Assembly (NCBI RefSeq): GCF_000350225.1
Contig: NW_005179127.1
Span: 85,077-149,076, forward strand
Direction of reading: 5' to 3'
Origin: Chondrus crispus
Taxonomy: Eukaryota; Rhodophyta; Florideophyceae; Gigartinales; Gigartinaceae
Length of the DNA: 64,000 nt
The position numbers were made by a program, and so were the translations under genes. The notes beneath the pieces are model-generated. The model did not search any database and was not told where the DNA came from. It saw only the letters and a list, made by a program, of their open reading frames with translations. Positions 31,199 to 42,235 of the stretch are shown here, one piece after another; within the stretch, counting starts at the first letter, position 1, and every line of letters starts with the position of its first letter.

Positions 31199-32700
31199 CG
31201 GTTAGTGGTCGAGCCAGCACTTCTGCGCTCCGAGTTTTGTCGGTCGAACATCGAGGCCCGAGTGGCCTTCGTGGAACTGATCCCGCAAAGGATACGCCGG
31301 ACCCCTTTTAGTCGCCTTATGCCGCGAGGGTGGGACCTTGATACCTGGGCCTATCGGACTGAAGGCCACCGGTCCTACGACCCTAACCTGAGACGGATCC
31401 TTGGTAATCTCTAGATGAGGGAGGAGGAGCCCTCCGAGGCTCTGCTGGCGTGGGAAGGTGCGATTCCTCCCGACGGATTCATCCCTCCCGAACGTGTGCG
31501 CGACCCTCCGATGCAGGGGAAGCTCAAGTTGGAGTGTCGAATGCGCAACGGCATCGGGGTATTCGTCGCGTACGAATGGGTGGAGGTAACAACCTTTGAG
31601 AGATCGGTCTTGAACACGCAGTACCCGGAGATGCCCGCGCGGTTCGCCCAGTATGAAGTCCCTCCGGACTTCATCCTTGAAATTCCACCGTGTTGGGTGT
31701 ACTGCGGTCTGAGCCTCATAGGAGACCCATTCACCGCACTGGATAGTCTTCCTCAGTGAGTGGCTCGCCATCATTGCGAAGCGGTTCTTGTGGTCCGCAT
31801 ACGAAGGGCGATTATACATCCTCCCGACGCTGGTCGTGGAGTGGTTACGCCGCCTGAACTTCGGGCGAGTATTGAGTGGCGCGCAGAGGCAGGGGCGGTT
31901 GCAGTCTCTTCTTGACCTCCACGAGACCATTGACTGGCCCCGTGTCCCTTACACTCAGGGGCACCATTTCAATAACTCCCGAGGCGTGCGCCACTCCCCA
32001 GGGAGGCAGCATGACGCGGGTCGCGCGGACCGAGGAAACTGGGTCCGGATCGAGAGCGGCATGCTCAACCTCAGTGAACCGGAGTATCTGCGGGGAGGCA
32101 ATGGGAACGCCGAGCGTGGAGACGACAGCGATTGCGGTGGTGAGGTCCAACTTGCCGAACACAGTAGCAAAAGTCGACGCGTCCGACGACGCGGGGTCGT
32201 TTTCGGGAAGGATCCCAGCGGAGGTTGGGGGCGTAAGTCCACCGAGGGGCCTGCCCAGGAAAGTGGCCTCTATCTCTGTCCGGCGGATAATGCTAGGACG
32301 GAAGGCGGAGAGACAGCTCACTGTGGGGGCCGTAGTGCCCGGAACGACGATGAAGAACGCGACGTTGCGCGTTTAGTTAAAGAACCCGCAGTGGCCGGCT
32401 CAGTTGCGTCATCTGCTCGCGGAGGAGGCGTCGGGGGCCTGCAAGACCGCAGCCGGGGTGTCCGCGTTGGTCGCGCTCGCTGCGCCCTCGGCGCGTGCGG
32501 GGGACACCGGGACCGTGGTGTCCCGGACGGCGGCCGCCTCCGAGGGGCTCGTGCCCCCGGAGGAGGGTGTCGCGTAGCCGCCGCATGACGAGCACAGCGG
32601 GGCGGTCCGGGTGGAAGACCTCGCTGACAACGAGGGGGAGCGACCCGTAAGATCGGGGTTGCGTCACACAGAAGGTGGTACGTGAGGAGGAGAGCTCGTC
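31199..32700. other. Unresolved retroelement-derived sequence upstream of element A gag
   Basis: Overlapping ORFs on both strands. On the plus strand a frame with one TAG (31412) reads TPFSRLMPRGWDLDTWAYRT, then LKLECRMRNGIGVFVAYEWV to 31759. On the minus strand, 31845-32321 reads LDLTTAIAVVSTLGVPIASP and GVIEMVPLSV. Both look more ordered than chance, but I recognise neither. An A-type 5' LTR should lie here or beyond, yet no copy of the 9000-9628 LTR is visible. Confidence 0.35.
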
Positions 32701-32719
32701 CAGTGCGAGGGGAACCGAA

Positions 32720-33740
32720 ACGCCGTTGGGAGTAGATATCACAGGTCCCCACTGTGTGAGATAAACCGTCAGCGATATGCGCTGTACGGGGAGTAGTTCT
32801 TGTAGATACCGAGGAATTAAACGCCACGAAGTTGGGGATGGAGGTCCAGCGCGTATCTGTGTACGGTAGCCCGTAAGCGATCCGCCCTGAACGGAGCGTA
32901 GTTCTCATACGATGCGATGAATTAATCACGACGCGAAGTCAGGGATAGGGTCTGGCAGCCCAAGCTGGTACGCGAGCCGTAGCGGTAGTTGAGTACGTTT
33001 TCCGAAGGGACGCACCGGTCCGCGCGGAGGGGGGAGGACGACACGGAGGTCGGTTTTCGATTCCCCCATTGTGTCAACCAAGGGGGTAGAATGTCAGCGC
33101 GTAGACCCTGTACGATGGGGGATCGCGTCGGAAGCCAGCTTGGCACACTATCCAGGTAGTTCCTCTCCCTTATGACTCGGGGGTGTACCCACGTCATCAG
33201 ACGAGATCTATCCTCGTTCACCAAGTCACCATGTTTCCTCCCACCATAGGGTGGTGTAGGGAAATTATATCACTTCAGTTGAACGATGTACACGCCATAG
33301 GGCGGAAGAGGACCTAGTTGAGACGAGAGTAGATCCCCCGCATAAGTGGGGTAGCAAAAATTTTCAACGTCAGTTTGGATATCGTACACCCCCCAAGGCG
33401 GGGGTCATACCTCGGTGAGCCGAGTATAGAAAAATTGATTCTCGTCAGTTGGGACGACGTAACGCCATAGGATGGGGACAAACCTAGTTGAGACGAGAAT
33501 AGAATCCCCCCGCATAAGCGGGTGGCAAAATTATTCCTCGTCCGCGGGGACAGCGTACTCGCGATAGGGCGCGGAGAGGCCTCGACCTGCGAGCACACCA
33601 TTTATCCCACTTCTGTGGAGGGGGAGGATGGACCCGCCCGGTGGAGGACCCAAGCCTCGACATGCCAGCAATTAATTACACTCTGCGAGTGGGGGGTGAG
33701 CTCGTCAAGCGAGCCGAGTTACCTCCACCCCTGTATGGCA
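32720..33740. repeat. Degenerate tandem array, units of about 75-100 bp
   Basis: Recurrent blocks include CCTAGTTGAGACGAGAGTAG at about 33312 and again near 33483, CCCCCGCATAAGYGGG followed by TRGCAAAA (about 33333, 33506), and CGTCAGTT-GNNNCGATGTACNCGCCATAGG (about 33269, 33445). Weaker versions extend left to about 32720. The clearest units are 33265-33540. The array lies between elements A and B and may belong to an untranslated region of one of them. Confidence 0.55.
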
Positions 33741-34099
33741 GCGCGTCAGGGGAGGGCGTCGCTCGACGCGTTGCCCTGATGCCTTTCGCGACGAGAGGGG
33801 GACACGCCTCGAGGCGGGGAGGCGTCGATACCACAAACCGAATGGCCGGACCGGGGGCCAGCCCTTGCCGCGGTCCGGGGAACATCTTCCAAACATGAAC
33901 GGAAGTAGAACCTCCATCCAAAAAATCAAAAAATTGAAAATTGAAAAATTGATACCATTGAAAAACAAATTTGGAGGGACGTGTCGGGCCGGGGCGTCCG
34001 GCGGCGGTTCGAACGATCGGTACGCGTGTTGCCATGAGGCATTACGGTAGCTGTACTCGTGCCCCGTGGAGGGGGCAACAGGGTTGGGGTCCAACGCGT
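33741..34099. other. Presumed 3' untranslated/LTR-proximal region of element B
   Basis: GC-rich sequence, then a short A/T tract (33920-33970, repeats of AAAAATTG). A hairpin with CCGGACCG arms spans about 33848-33880. LTR ends were not identified. Confidence 0.35.
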
Positions 34100-34423
34100 C
34101 TAATTCTTGAGTCCCACGCTGTCGGGGCGTGCCCAAAGCGAGCGTTCCGGAATTCGTATCCATTTCTTCCGGCAGTAGCAGACCATGGTGTTGTATTCGA
34201 TGTGATGAGCGGGTTCCCAGGTGGATTCGGCGGCGTCGTAGCCGTACCAGCGTACCCGGAACATTGGGAACCCGTTATCTCCAGGACTGTGACCTGTCAA
34301 CGAGCGTACGATGTGGATGTCGGGGAGAGCTCCTGCATTGGGCGCAGGAGCTTGTGCCTCAGTTGAGAGTGAGGAAAGGCGCTCGCGGAAGGCGGGGAGA
34401 TTAAATGTGCACCTCGCAGCCAA
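34100..34423 (-). pseudogene. Element B chromodomain (pol C-terminus)
   Basis: The segment HIVRSLTGHSPGDNGFPMFRVRWYGYDAAESTWEPAHHIEYN carries the chromodomain pattern (V-x-W-x-G-Y, then TWEP and a helix). Unlike in element A, it is not cut by a stop. It would target integration to specific chromatin. A frame break separates it from the integrase part upstream on the minus strand. Confidence 0.85.
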
Positions 34424-34764
34424 GCGCGTGGCCCCAGACGAGATGAACGCGCGTTGAGTGGGGTTGATCGCCGGAGAGGAGCGGGGACGACGCAGCGAGG
34501 CGCGGGTGGATCCCTAGGGGCCTTTGTTGGCCCTGAGGGCTATCTGGAGCTCTTGAGTAGTCTGCAGGTGCGTATCCGGACGCGTGTCCGACGTTTTTCC
34601 ACGCGACGGGTCTAGCGGGCTCGTCTTTGACACAGGGAGGTGGCCCACGGGTACAGGACCGTTTTCATCGACCTGAGAACGGAATACGGCGAGTCTCGAG
34701 TGGGCGTCCTGGGTTTCCCGGCTGGTGACGGCGTCCATCAGCCACTGCGTGCGCGGCATGGCGA

Positions 34765-35235
34765 TCACCGGTGCAGCGGGGTCCCTTCTGGAGCAGTCGG
34801 GGAGGGGAGGGTTTCTTCTTCCCCGTCTGATGCCACCGATCCCGGCGGGTAATCCTCCACGTTGCTACGCAACGGAGGAGAGTTGAAGACCCGGTCGCGA
34901 GAGAGCCGGTCCTTCAGTTCCACCCCACGTAGGATGGTGACGGTGTGGTCGTCCACCTATACGACAGGAAAGGGTCCCTCGGTCTGCGGGTCGAGCTTGT
35001 TATTAACCCAGTCCTTGTCTGTTTTATCCTCATACCGAAGCGCGGCCTTGCGGTTCACGAGTAATTCATCCCCTACTCGATAGTCCGGGGTGTGGTAGCG
35101 GATCCGATTATCGAAATCGTTCTTATAACGCCCCTGTCCGGTCAGCAAGTTGCCGCAGGCCGTCGACATCAGAGTTCGGAGCCACGCCAGGTAGCGGATC
35201 TTGAACTGCGCCCTTGAGGCGAATGGGTCCAACAA
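34765..35235 (-). pseudogene. Element B integrase C-terminal module
   Basis: Two overlapping frames encode AQFKIRYLAWLRTLMSTACG, YKNDFDNRIRYHTPDYRVGD and ELLVNRKAAL, then DPQTEGPFPVV (a GPF/Y-like end), then VDDHTVTILRGVELKDRLSRDRV. This order is standard for Ty3/gypsy integrase tails. One stop/frameshift lies near 34957. Confidence 0.7.
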
Positions 35236-35822
35236 CGGCGTTTGTTGGAGGGAAAACGAACTCGGGGTCCGGGATAATACAAGGTCGAATGGTCAAATAC
35301 CGATCATCCTGTTCACCGTACAATTGTAGCCGTTCGTTCCCAGTCACGTGGATTATCGGCGAGATAGTGCCGGAGGGTTGATACCAACGTACGGTTGAAT
35401 CTTTCCACCTGCCCATTGGTTTGGGGGGTGATATGCCGTGGTAAACAAGCTCTCAATTGAGAGTATCTTGCACATCGCGAGTAAAACCCTCGGTGTGAAC
35501 TGTCCTCCATTATCGGAGAGAGGTTCAATGGGGCGCCGGGTACGAACGCATAGTGGTAAATGAACGCCTGAGCAACAGTCTCGACGGTAATTCTCTTGAG
35601 CGGAACCGTCCTGGTCAGCTTGGAGTATCTGTCCTTCATCACCAACATGTGACAGTTGTCTGTTGCTGACCGGGGAAGCTCGCCGAGAATATCGTTGGCG
35701 ATGCACTCCAAGGGCCCTGATAGAGGGAAGGTCTTCAACTCAGAATTGTGCTTCCGCAGTTTGATGCGTGCCTTCGCGCAGTCGGGACACGTCCTTATTG
35801 TAGAGTAGGAGTCAACCGACAT
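35123..35822 (-). pseudogene. Element B integrase catalytic core
   Basis: It begins CPDCAKARIKLRKHNSELKT, followed by ECIANDILGELPRS (first Asp) and DRYSKLTRTVPLKRI. The second catalytic region is in a shifted frame (PLSDNGGQFTPRVL), and then comes TNGQVERFNRTLVSTLRHY (Glu). At least two frameshifts are needed (near 35540 and 35440). Confidence 0.8.
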
Positions 35823-35840
35823 GCTTGGCCAATAAAACTG

Positions 35841-36059
35841 CTATCTTAGCATATAGAACAATCGCGTACCTCCCGGATGGCCGGAGGTGGCGGGATAATG
35901 CGAAAAGTATAACAAACTTTCCTGGAGGGTTGTTGGTACTACGATCTGTTCCACACCGTCGAGGTGGACTTTCCGGCAGACCGGCCCTTCCCGATTCACG
36001 AAGAATCGGGACCGGCGCAATTCGGCGGATCCCTCCCCCTTCTCAAGACGGGAAGTCAC
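35841..36059 (-). pseudogene. Element B integrase zinc-binding (H2C2) segment
   Basis: Reads RKVHLDGVEQIVVPTTLQES, then LYFSHYPATSGHPGGTRLFYMLR, the HHCC-type N-terminal domain of Ty3/gypsy integrases. The Cys pair follows in the next frame (TCPDCAKAR). Confidence 0.75.
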
Positions 36060-36239
36060 CTCCTTACAAAATGGGTCGGAGTGCTGTTCACGCGAGACCT
36101 CTTCCTGGGTTATCGCGGAAATCGAGGTTCGGGGGTCCGGCGCGTAGCAGCCCGCGGAAATTTAGGCGTTGGTAGAGTCGTAGGTCTCCTCTTGATGCTG
36201 AGGCTCATCGTCGAAATCCATGACGGAGTAGCAAGGAAT

Positions 36240-36821
36240 CTACTCGTCGATCGGGACAGTCGTGCCCCCTGTAGATGGGATACGACTCAGCGCATAGGCG
36301 GGGCAGTTCTTGATTCCCCTCACGTATGTTACGTCGAAATCATATTCGGCAAGGCGCAAGCGACACCGGGCAAGTCGGCCACTCGCATCGGCGAGGTTCA
36401 TCACCCATCGGAGGGAGTGGCAGTCGGTATTGACCGTGAACCTCTCCCGTTCTAAATATGGGAGAAGCGTTTGAATCGCCCATACTATGGCGAGGCACTC
36501 CTTCTCGGTTGCCGAGTAGTTGCGTTCCGCTGATGACAGCGTGCGTGACCAATACCCGACAGGGTATCGGTGTCTATCCTCGTGGGTTTGTGGCAGGGTA
36601 CAACCTAACTGAGCGTCTGACGCCTCGGTGTCGAGCGAGTACTGTAACCAGGGTCTTGGAAGCTTCAAGACCGGGGGTGAGACTAAACACTCCTTGAGCT
36701 TGATGAAAGCGGTGATGCGTTCTTCGTCCAGCTCGGGGAGGACATCTGGCTGTCCTTTTCCAAGCATGGCCGTGAGGGGCGCAGCTATCTGGGCGAATTG
36801 ATCGATGAAACGTCGGTAGAC
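36240..36821 (-). pseudogene. Element B RNase H and end of RT
   Basis: RT connection (IDQFAQIAAPLTAMLGKG), then RNase H: SLDTEASDAQLGC, RNYSATEKECLAIVWAIQTL and FTVNTDCHSLRWVMNL, then FDVTYVRGIKNCPAYALSRI. The first catalytic Asp position reads Glu (DTEAS). At 36822 the RT coding is broken by a solo LTR. The TSD TAGAC (36817-36821) lies in the DVYRRF codons. Confidence 0.85.
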
Positions 36822-36995
36822 TGTAGAGCACTGAACTCCCCATCATATCACGATGGAGCACTGTAGCACAGAACGCGTATCCCACTATCATAAGTGCCAT
36901 CTATACCACGTATAACCGTGTATAATTCTCCACCAGGATAGTCTAGGTGTAGGCTTTGTGAAGCCCTGTCGAAGTACTGACAGTTCTACCCACGT

Positions 36996-38020
36996 TGTAG
37001 TGCAATGCGCCTGTCAGGCAGAGACCGCGGTCCGATGGTCCAGCAAAAACAACAACAGCAACAAAAAGAACTGCCGATGGCACAGCGCTACGGAGTGTCC
37101 GACTCTCCCTTCTCCGTTTAAACGAGCTTGCGACTCGTAGTAGCTCAGATCTCTGATAAGGGGCACAGAGAAACTGCCCGGCCCGGGATCTTTGTGGGAG
37201 AGACTTGCGAAGAGAATTGCTCGACGAGTGGGGTGGGGCGTGTACTTGGGTACCTCGGTTCCACTGGGTTGGAAGGCCAATGCTCGTTGAGCTTCGTCGT
37301 CACCTTGTACCGCGACAAGGTCTTCGACGGGGGCGTCGCGACGCAGCCCGACGGGATGAAATGAAAGTAGCAACGCTACACGAACTGGGCCGCCCGGTGG
37401 CTCGAAACACCTTCACCGGTTCGGTCGCGACCGAGGCCGATGGCACCAACACTGGCTTGTACACACGACAAAGCACTTCGAGGGAGACGTCGTTGCGACA
37501 GTCTCCGTCGTAATATAGGTCACAGTAGCGGCGCTACGTCAACTCTGTCGCCTGATGGCCAAGACACCTACACCGGTTGGGTTGCAACCAATACCGATGG
37601 TACCCACGCAAGATAAGGGAAATATGTAGAATTAGAGATAGAAATGGATAGGGAAATAAAGGAAAACGAAAGGGAACCCCCGAGCGCAAAGGATAAAATA
37701 ATCTGTAGTTGAAGGGGATGTCTTGTAAAAGACGGACTTCGACCAAGGCGATATCAGACTATAGCAACTCGGGTTACCTTTACTGACTTGGTGGTCAGCG
37801 GGCTAAGGTATATGTCGCCCAGCCAGAGCCACAACAGTAGCTCGCGGCACTAGATCTAATCTAATGTCAGCAAAATTAATGCTAACTAAATAACCAAAAA
37901 AATAATTAAAATTAATACTGTGCACTTATTCACACGTGTGTCCCCCAACCCGGACTACTTATCATATCCAATTATTTTCCTTTCACTTCACCGCCCTGTA
38001 GAGCCCTGTATTGCAATACA
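36996..38020. mobile_element. Solo LTR (family 3, 1,025 bp) nested in the family 2 LTR
   Basis: Termini TGTAGTGCAATGCGCCTG and GTATTGCAATACA are inverted. CACGT flanks both ends (36991-36995, 38021-38025). It is homologous end to end with the solo LTR at 50585-51680. It includes internal near-repeats of GATGGCCAAGACACCTACAC and a region with GGGAACCCCNGAGCGCAAAG. It has no gag-pol. Confidence 0.85.
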
Positions 38021-38185
38021 CACGTGTACCCGTGTTATACTTCACGATTACCCGTGCCATTACCCACATGCACCCGTGTTATACATCACGTTTATTCGTG
38101 CCACTCCCCACGTATACCCGTGTCCGACCCCCATGTGTCACGGGTGTCGTACCCCTTTATTTTAATTAGTTATTTTTATTATATT

Positions 38186-38216
38186 CGGACGTCGGCGTCT
38201 GTATAGCCGACGTCCG
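38186..38216. repeat. Perfect hairpin in the family 2 LTR
   Basis: CGGACGTCGGC / GCCGACGTCCG arms (11 bp) with a 9-base loop, next to an AT-rich tract (TTAATTAGTTATTTTTATTA). It may be a structured leader or a protein site. Confidence 0.75.
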
Positions 38217-38579
38217 ACCCTAAGTAGAATACCACGAAGCTTTGGGTCTGGAACTCGGGTTTCTGGAACGGAGTCGTAGCCTCGCGTCGGTCCCCGTCCT
38301 ACGACGGTACCCTGCGAGCCATCTCCGTGCCGATCCCCACCTATCTCTACCGCGCGCGTCGTCCCGCTACACACTGCCTTCCGCGCGACTGCTGTCCCTA
38401 CCGCTGCGCCCCTCCTCGGCTCTACTTTCCCCCATTTTCTCTTAATTTCCCTACTGCGTTAGACACCCGGACCCCGTGCCGGTCACCCCACGGGTGGTCT
38501 TCGAATCAACCCCCGCGCCCGGAATGCGCGGTGCTCTGCCTGAGGGGATACCTACTGTCTTCCCCCTCAGTGCACGACA

Positions 38580-39511
38580 TAGACATCACACATCCCCAAA
38601 AACGAGCGCAGCTCTGTTTGGGTCCGTAGGAGAGTCGCTTCTGAAAGCGCCTTGACATTCTTCGGGTGGACTTCGAGGTCGCCCGGTCGATTGATGTGGC
38701 CCAAGTACTCGACAAAGTCCTGGAAAAACTTAAACTTGTTGAGTTTACGTGACAATCCCTCCTGCCGCAAAGCAGGGAGTATTACGTCCACATCCTGGAG
38801 GTGTGCCTCGTAATTCTTGGAGAAGATTATGATGTCATCCAAGTAGATGAGACAACTCTTCCATCGGTAGCCGGAGAGGAGGATATCCAACATACGTTGA
38901 AAGGTCGCCGGGGCGTTCATCAACCCGAAGGGAATACGGTTGAATTGATACGTCCCGGCGTGGCACGTAAACGTGGTTTTCGGTAGATCCTCCTTGGCGA
39001 CTGGAATTTGCCAGTACCCAGAGTTGCAATCAAGGGTAGAAAGACCTTGGCTTCCCCGAGCGTGTCAGGACACTAATTGTCTTGACACGCATGAACGAGT
39101 CTCGTCCATGCGAGGGATTGGGTACGTGTCTCGCACGGTCAGCGCGTTCAGCCGTCGATAATCGACGCAGAACAGGAGGCTCCCATCTGACTTGGGGATG
39201 AGCACGATAGGGGACGCCCATTCAGACTTGGACCGGGAGATCACCCCGCTGGCTAACATCTCGTCAACAGAGGCTTGTTCCGCCTCACACGTGCGGGCCC
39301 CAGGTCGATATGGCTGACATCGAAACGGCTTGGCACGGGGGGGGGAGTTCGATGCGATGTTCTCTCGCCCGAACATCGCCCAAATTTCTATCTCACATGC
39401 CCACGTACGGCGCGAGCATGGTGCGAACCTGTTGGCGCACGTGCGCCAGCAGGTGGTCGAGAGGAACGGCATCCCGCGGAGGGGACGGCTCCGCTTGGGA
39501 CGCTTTTCCAC
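38580..39511 (-). pseudogene. Element B reverse transcriptase
   Basis: N-terminal part: VDEMLASGVISRSKSEWASP, LLFCVDYRRLNALTVRDTYP. After frameshifts near 39060-39110 comes the palm: NAPATFQRMLDILLSGYRWK, CLIYLDDIIIFSKNYEAHLQ (YLDD intact), EYLGHINRPGDL and RSFLGMCDVY. It is then broken by the family 2 LTR. It makes cDNA from element RNA. Confidence 0.85.
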
Positions 39512-39546
39512 GAGGGGGCCTCTCGCCCTGCAGAGGGGGTCTCCTC

Positions 39547-40134
39547 TCAGACAATTTCCGGGCCAGGACCGCGTCTAACGGCATTGCCGTGTGCACCATT
39601 GCCCGAGGGTGGCGAGTGACGAAAGCAATGACTTGGTTCTTCGATAGCCTCTTGTTGGCGGATGAGAAGTTCGCCACAAGGACCTTGCACTCCTGCAACG
39701 GGGCTATGTGCACCACCATGTTGGAGAGGGACATCCGGCGCTTCGCAAAAAAATGGGGGTTCGTCTCGAGAACGGAGAGTCCTGCCCGTCCACTTGTGAC
39801 GTATACCCAGGTCTGGGTGCCCACCGGAGTTTCCACGGCGCGGGACGCCTTGAGCTTCGGGGAAATCTACCCGGCTTCGGGGGCATACTCCTGCTCCGAC
39901 GGAAGGGGCGGGGCGTTTGCGGCCCGTGCGGCCGGTTTCTGGACGATGGGTATCTTGGTGCCATCGTCCAATTCTACCACCTTCCGCCGTGGGTAGATTT
40001 GCTTCGACGAACTCATCGTTAAAATCGCGCCCCAGTATCCCGGGGGCATCTAACCGTTCACAAACGATGATTGTACACGTCATGGTGCGGTCGCCTAACC
40101 GCACCACGAGGGGGATCTCTCCTCTCGTACGCAA
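39547..40134 (-). pseudogene. Element B pol region between protease and RT
   Basis: Overlapping frames contain GILGRDFNDEFVEANL (the ILG-x-DF flap/end of retropepsin), KIPIVQKPAARAA, and AVLARKLSERRPP. Frameshifts are frequent. In intact relatives this is the protease C-terminus plus linker. Confidence 0.55.
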
Positions 40135-40160
40135 TGGTCTCCAATTGGCGTCAGCGATCG

Positions 40161-40448
40161 TCAGGATTTCACCTGGATTAACCAGCGCTTCCCATCCGGG
40201 GGCTCTGTGTTGACACGTATGAAGTTGGAGCCGGCTCCTGTATCCAATGTTGTGAGCTGGCGCACCATTATTGATGGTGATGTTCCAAGGTCGGCATAGA
40301 CCTTGTAGTTCCTCCGAGACAGTGCTTGCACTGTCTCGGGATATTCAGCACCCCGTGCAAGCGGGGGGGGTTTCTCCGCCAAGGTCGGCGTAAAGTACCG
40401 AGCTATTCGGGGTAGTGATCTCCCTGGGATAACCCAGTGTGTTTGCAA
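40161..40448 (-). pseudogene. Element B retropepsin, N-terminal part
   Basis: Contains LTTLDTGAGSNFIRVNTEPP, with the catalytic DTGA intact, preceded by a charged linker. It runs on to WLIQVKS at 40161. The C-terminal flap continues in another frame. Confidence 0.8.
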
Positions 40449-40563
40449 CCGAGTATTTGGTACCGCCTCTCCGCCTTGAGAGGTGAGAAAAATTCCGCCA
40501 TCATGGGCGAGAACTCCGAGGACGTGCCCGGGACCACCTCAGCTGCTGCTGGCTGAGGTTCTC

Positions 40564-40842
40564 CTAGTTTTTTGGAGGAGAACAATTGCCGAAAGGGGGC
40601 GGAAAGGTCTTCATCCCGGCACCTGCACGCAGCGGCGGGTCCGTGGAATCCTCGGGGTTCATGACCCGGTTCGCCTCGTAACTGAGGAGGGCGACGGCTC
40701 CGAGATACGCATCCGGAGGCATTCGACTCTTTTGGGTCGTGGTCAACTTCTCGTATTGGTGGAGTACGAGGGAAACATCCTTCACCTTCATATCGCAGTC
40801 GGGAAAAATGTGGTCCCCGACTCGATAACAGGTGAAGCACAT
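40564..40842 (-). pseudogene. Element B nucleocapsid zinc knuckle
   Basis: Starts MCFTCYRVGDHIFPDC: a CCHC knuckle with one extra residue (C-x2-C-x5-H-x4-C in place of C-x2-C-x4-H-x4-C). It is followed by about 75 residues of Gag tail. A stop precedes it, next to the palindrome at 40848-40906. Confidence 0.7.
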
Positions 40843-40847
40843 GAATC

Positions 40848-40906
40848 ATCTGCGAGAACCTCCGTCCCCGCAGATCTGATCTGCGGGGACGGAGGTCCTC
40901 GCAGAT
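40848..40906. repeat. Near-perfect 59-bp palindrome in element B gag
   Basis: Arms of 29 bp (ATCTGCGAGRACCTCCGTCC continuing to CCGCAGATC) separated by one base, with one mismatch. It lies between the zinc knuckle and the gag ORF, where coding sequence should be continuous. One arm is therefore probably a templated copy of the other. Confidence 0.9.
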
Positions 40907-40968
40907 CCTTGTGGTAATTACGGGATGTTCCTTGCAACGAGCAAGGAAACTAATGACCCTGATCGGAT

Positions 40969-41655
40969 CTACCCTGCTGAATTTACACTCCCCATGACCA
41001 CGAGGAGGTACTGTACCCTCTTACGGGTGGTAGCGTAGACCCTGTCGTCCAAGGTCTGGTCGGTGTCCACGAGGCGATATGCTCGGTAGTTGCACACACC
41101 TCTGAATCGGTGGTTCGTCGGCTTCCAAACAGGAACCCTTTTCTTTTTGGGGCCGAACGTCGGCGTTGGAGCCTTGAGCGAATCTGACTTGGAATCAGAT
41201 CCCGAGTCAAAGGAGGATGACGAGGACTGGCTTGAGTACCCGTCCGGAGGGTAACTATCATTTCGTCCTTTGCGACGGTTCGTCTTCCGCTCTTTCCGAC
41301 TGGGTTTGGACTTTTTTTGTCGTCCGCTCCCCTCGTCGTCTGAACTTCCCCCTTGATCGGGGTTCCCTCCCAGCAAATTATGGGAAGGTAAATCACCTTC
41401 AAGTTGGATCAGTCCGGCGGAGGCTCCGAGCCCCTGAGGGAGTTCCTCGCGGGTGGCTCCGGCCGCGGTTCGTGACGGCTGAGGGTTGGCGGAAAATTGG
41501 GGAGCGGTCTCTAGGGAAGGGACCGGTATCCCGGCGGCTTGCAGCGCCGGCATTGTCACGTTGGAAAAGAGCAGGCACTTATTCAACGGGGGCAACTCCT
41601 CAGCCGGAGGGAGAGTTGCTCGTACGACTGTAGTCGGATGGACTCCATCAAACAC
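40969..41655 (-). pseudogene. Element B Gag region
   Basis: Reads LPPLNKCLLFSNVTMPALQA and on through a Ser/Asp/Lys-rich disordered stretch (SSQSSSSSFDSGSDSKSDS) to KPTNHRFRGVCNYRAYRLVD and RKRVQYLLVV. Low-complexity and charged; consistent with Gag but without a firm capsid match. The frame starts exactly at the outer edge of the palindrome at 41655-41697. Confidence 0.5.
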
Positions 41656-41697
41656 CAGCCACCTCTGCTATGATCGGATCACAGCAGAGGTGGCTGG
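41655..41697. repeat. Near-perfect 43-bp palindrome at the start of element B Gag ORF
   Basis: Arms CCAGCCACCTCTGCTATGAT and ATCACAGCAGAGGTGGCTGG (one mismatch) with a 3-base spacer. It is the second such foldback within 800 bp of the same gene. Confidence 0.9.
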
Positions 41698-41871
41698 GAT
41701 TTGCGTCACTAATCCGCCCTGTGGACCAGGCGACAGATCGGGGCGGTGCGTCTTCACGACGGTGAGCTCTTGACGGAGGGCAGCAAGCTCCTCTGTCACG
41801 GACGCGATCTATTTTTTCAGAGGGTTGGTCGCCTCCTTGACTCTAGCATAGATCCACCTGCCAGGACGTGG

Positions 41872-42102
41872 TTAATACGCCTTCAAGGGCAGAGAGTCGA
41901 TCGCGGCGGCTTGTACCTCGGCTTGTGCCGCGATAGTTTCCTCAATAAAAGTCTTGAGGTTTTCTCGCAGCGCCCACAGTTGCGCTGCGAGCTTCTCCGC
42001 TACAGGATTGAGCGTGAATCGTTCGGCTTCTCGGAGGGTCTCGCGGCAGCTCCGAATGATCCACGCCGCAACTGCCGAAGGGAGGTATCGCGGACGGGTC
42101 AC
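41872..42102 (-). pseudogene. Element B Gag N-terminal fragment
   Basis: Encodes MTRPRYLPSAVAAWIIRSCR, then RFTLNPVAEKLAAQLWALRE, then a helical end. It is alpha-helical in character, as in Gag N-termini, and is interrupted by stops before 41655. The start ATG at 42102 is plausible. Confidence 0.4.
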
Positions 42103-42235
42103 ACGGGACTATTCGGACCCGGATACCACAGCCTTGAGCTTGTTGAAACGTTTTCAAACAGAGGAAGAACACCTCGGACCGAAAACGATAAGGGATAAGG
42201 GACACTCCGTAGACTTGTAGGTCGGGAGACCAAAA

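Larger units (their letters stand above)
36822..38579. mobile_element. Solo LTR (family 2, about 728 bp) inside element B RT, itself interrupted
   Basis: Ends TGTAGAGCACTGA and TCAGTGCACGACA are inverted at 11 of 13 positions with TG...CA termini. TAGAC flanks both sides (36817-36821, 38580-38584). Removing it rejoins RT (GMCDVY then RRFIDQF) in frame. Its own sequence is split by a second solo LTR at 36996-38020. It has a run of short CACGTGT/CCCGTGT repeats (38021-38140) and a perfect 11-bp stem at 38186-38216. Its right 240 bp is homologous to 42236-42480. Confidence 0.85.

Noticed and set aside
31202-31930. 243-residue minus-strand ORF as the N-terminus of element A Gag
   Set aside because: In frame but Arg-rich without Gag features; an overlapping plus-strand frame looks at least as good, so left unresolved.
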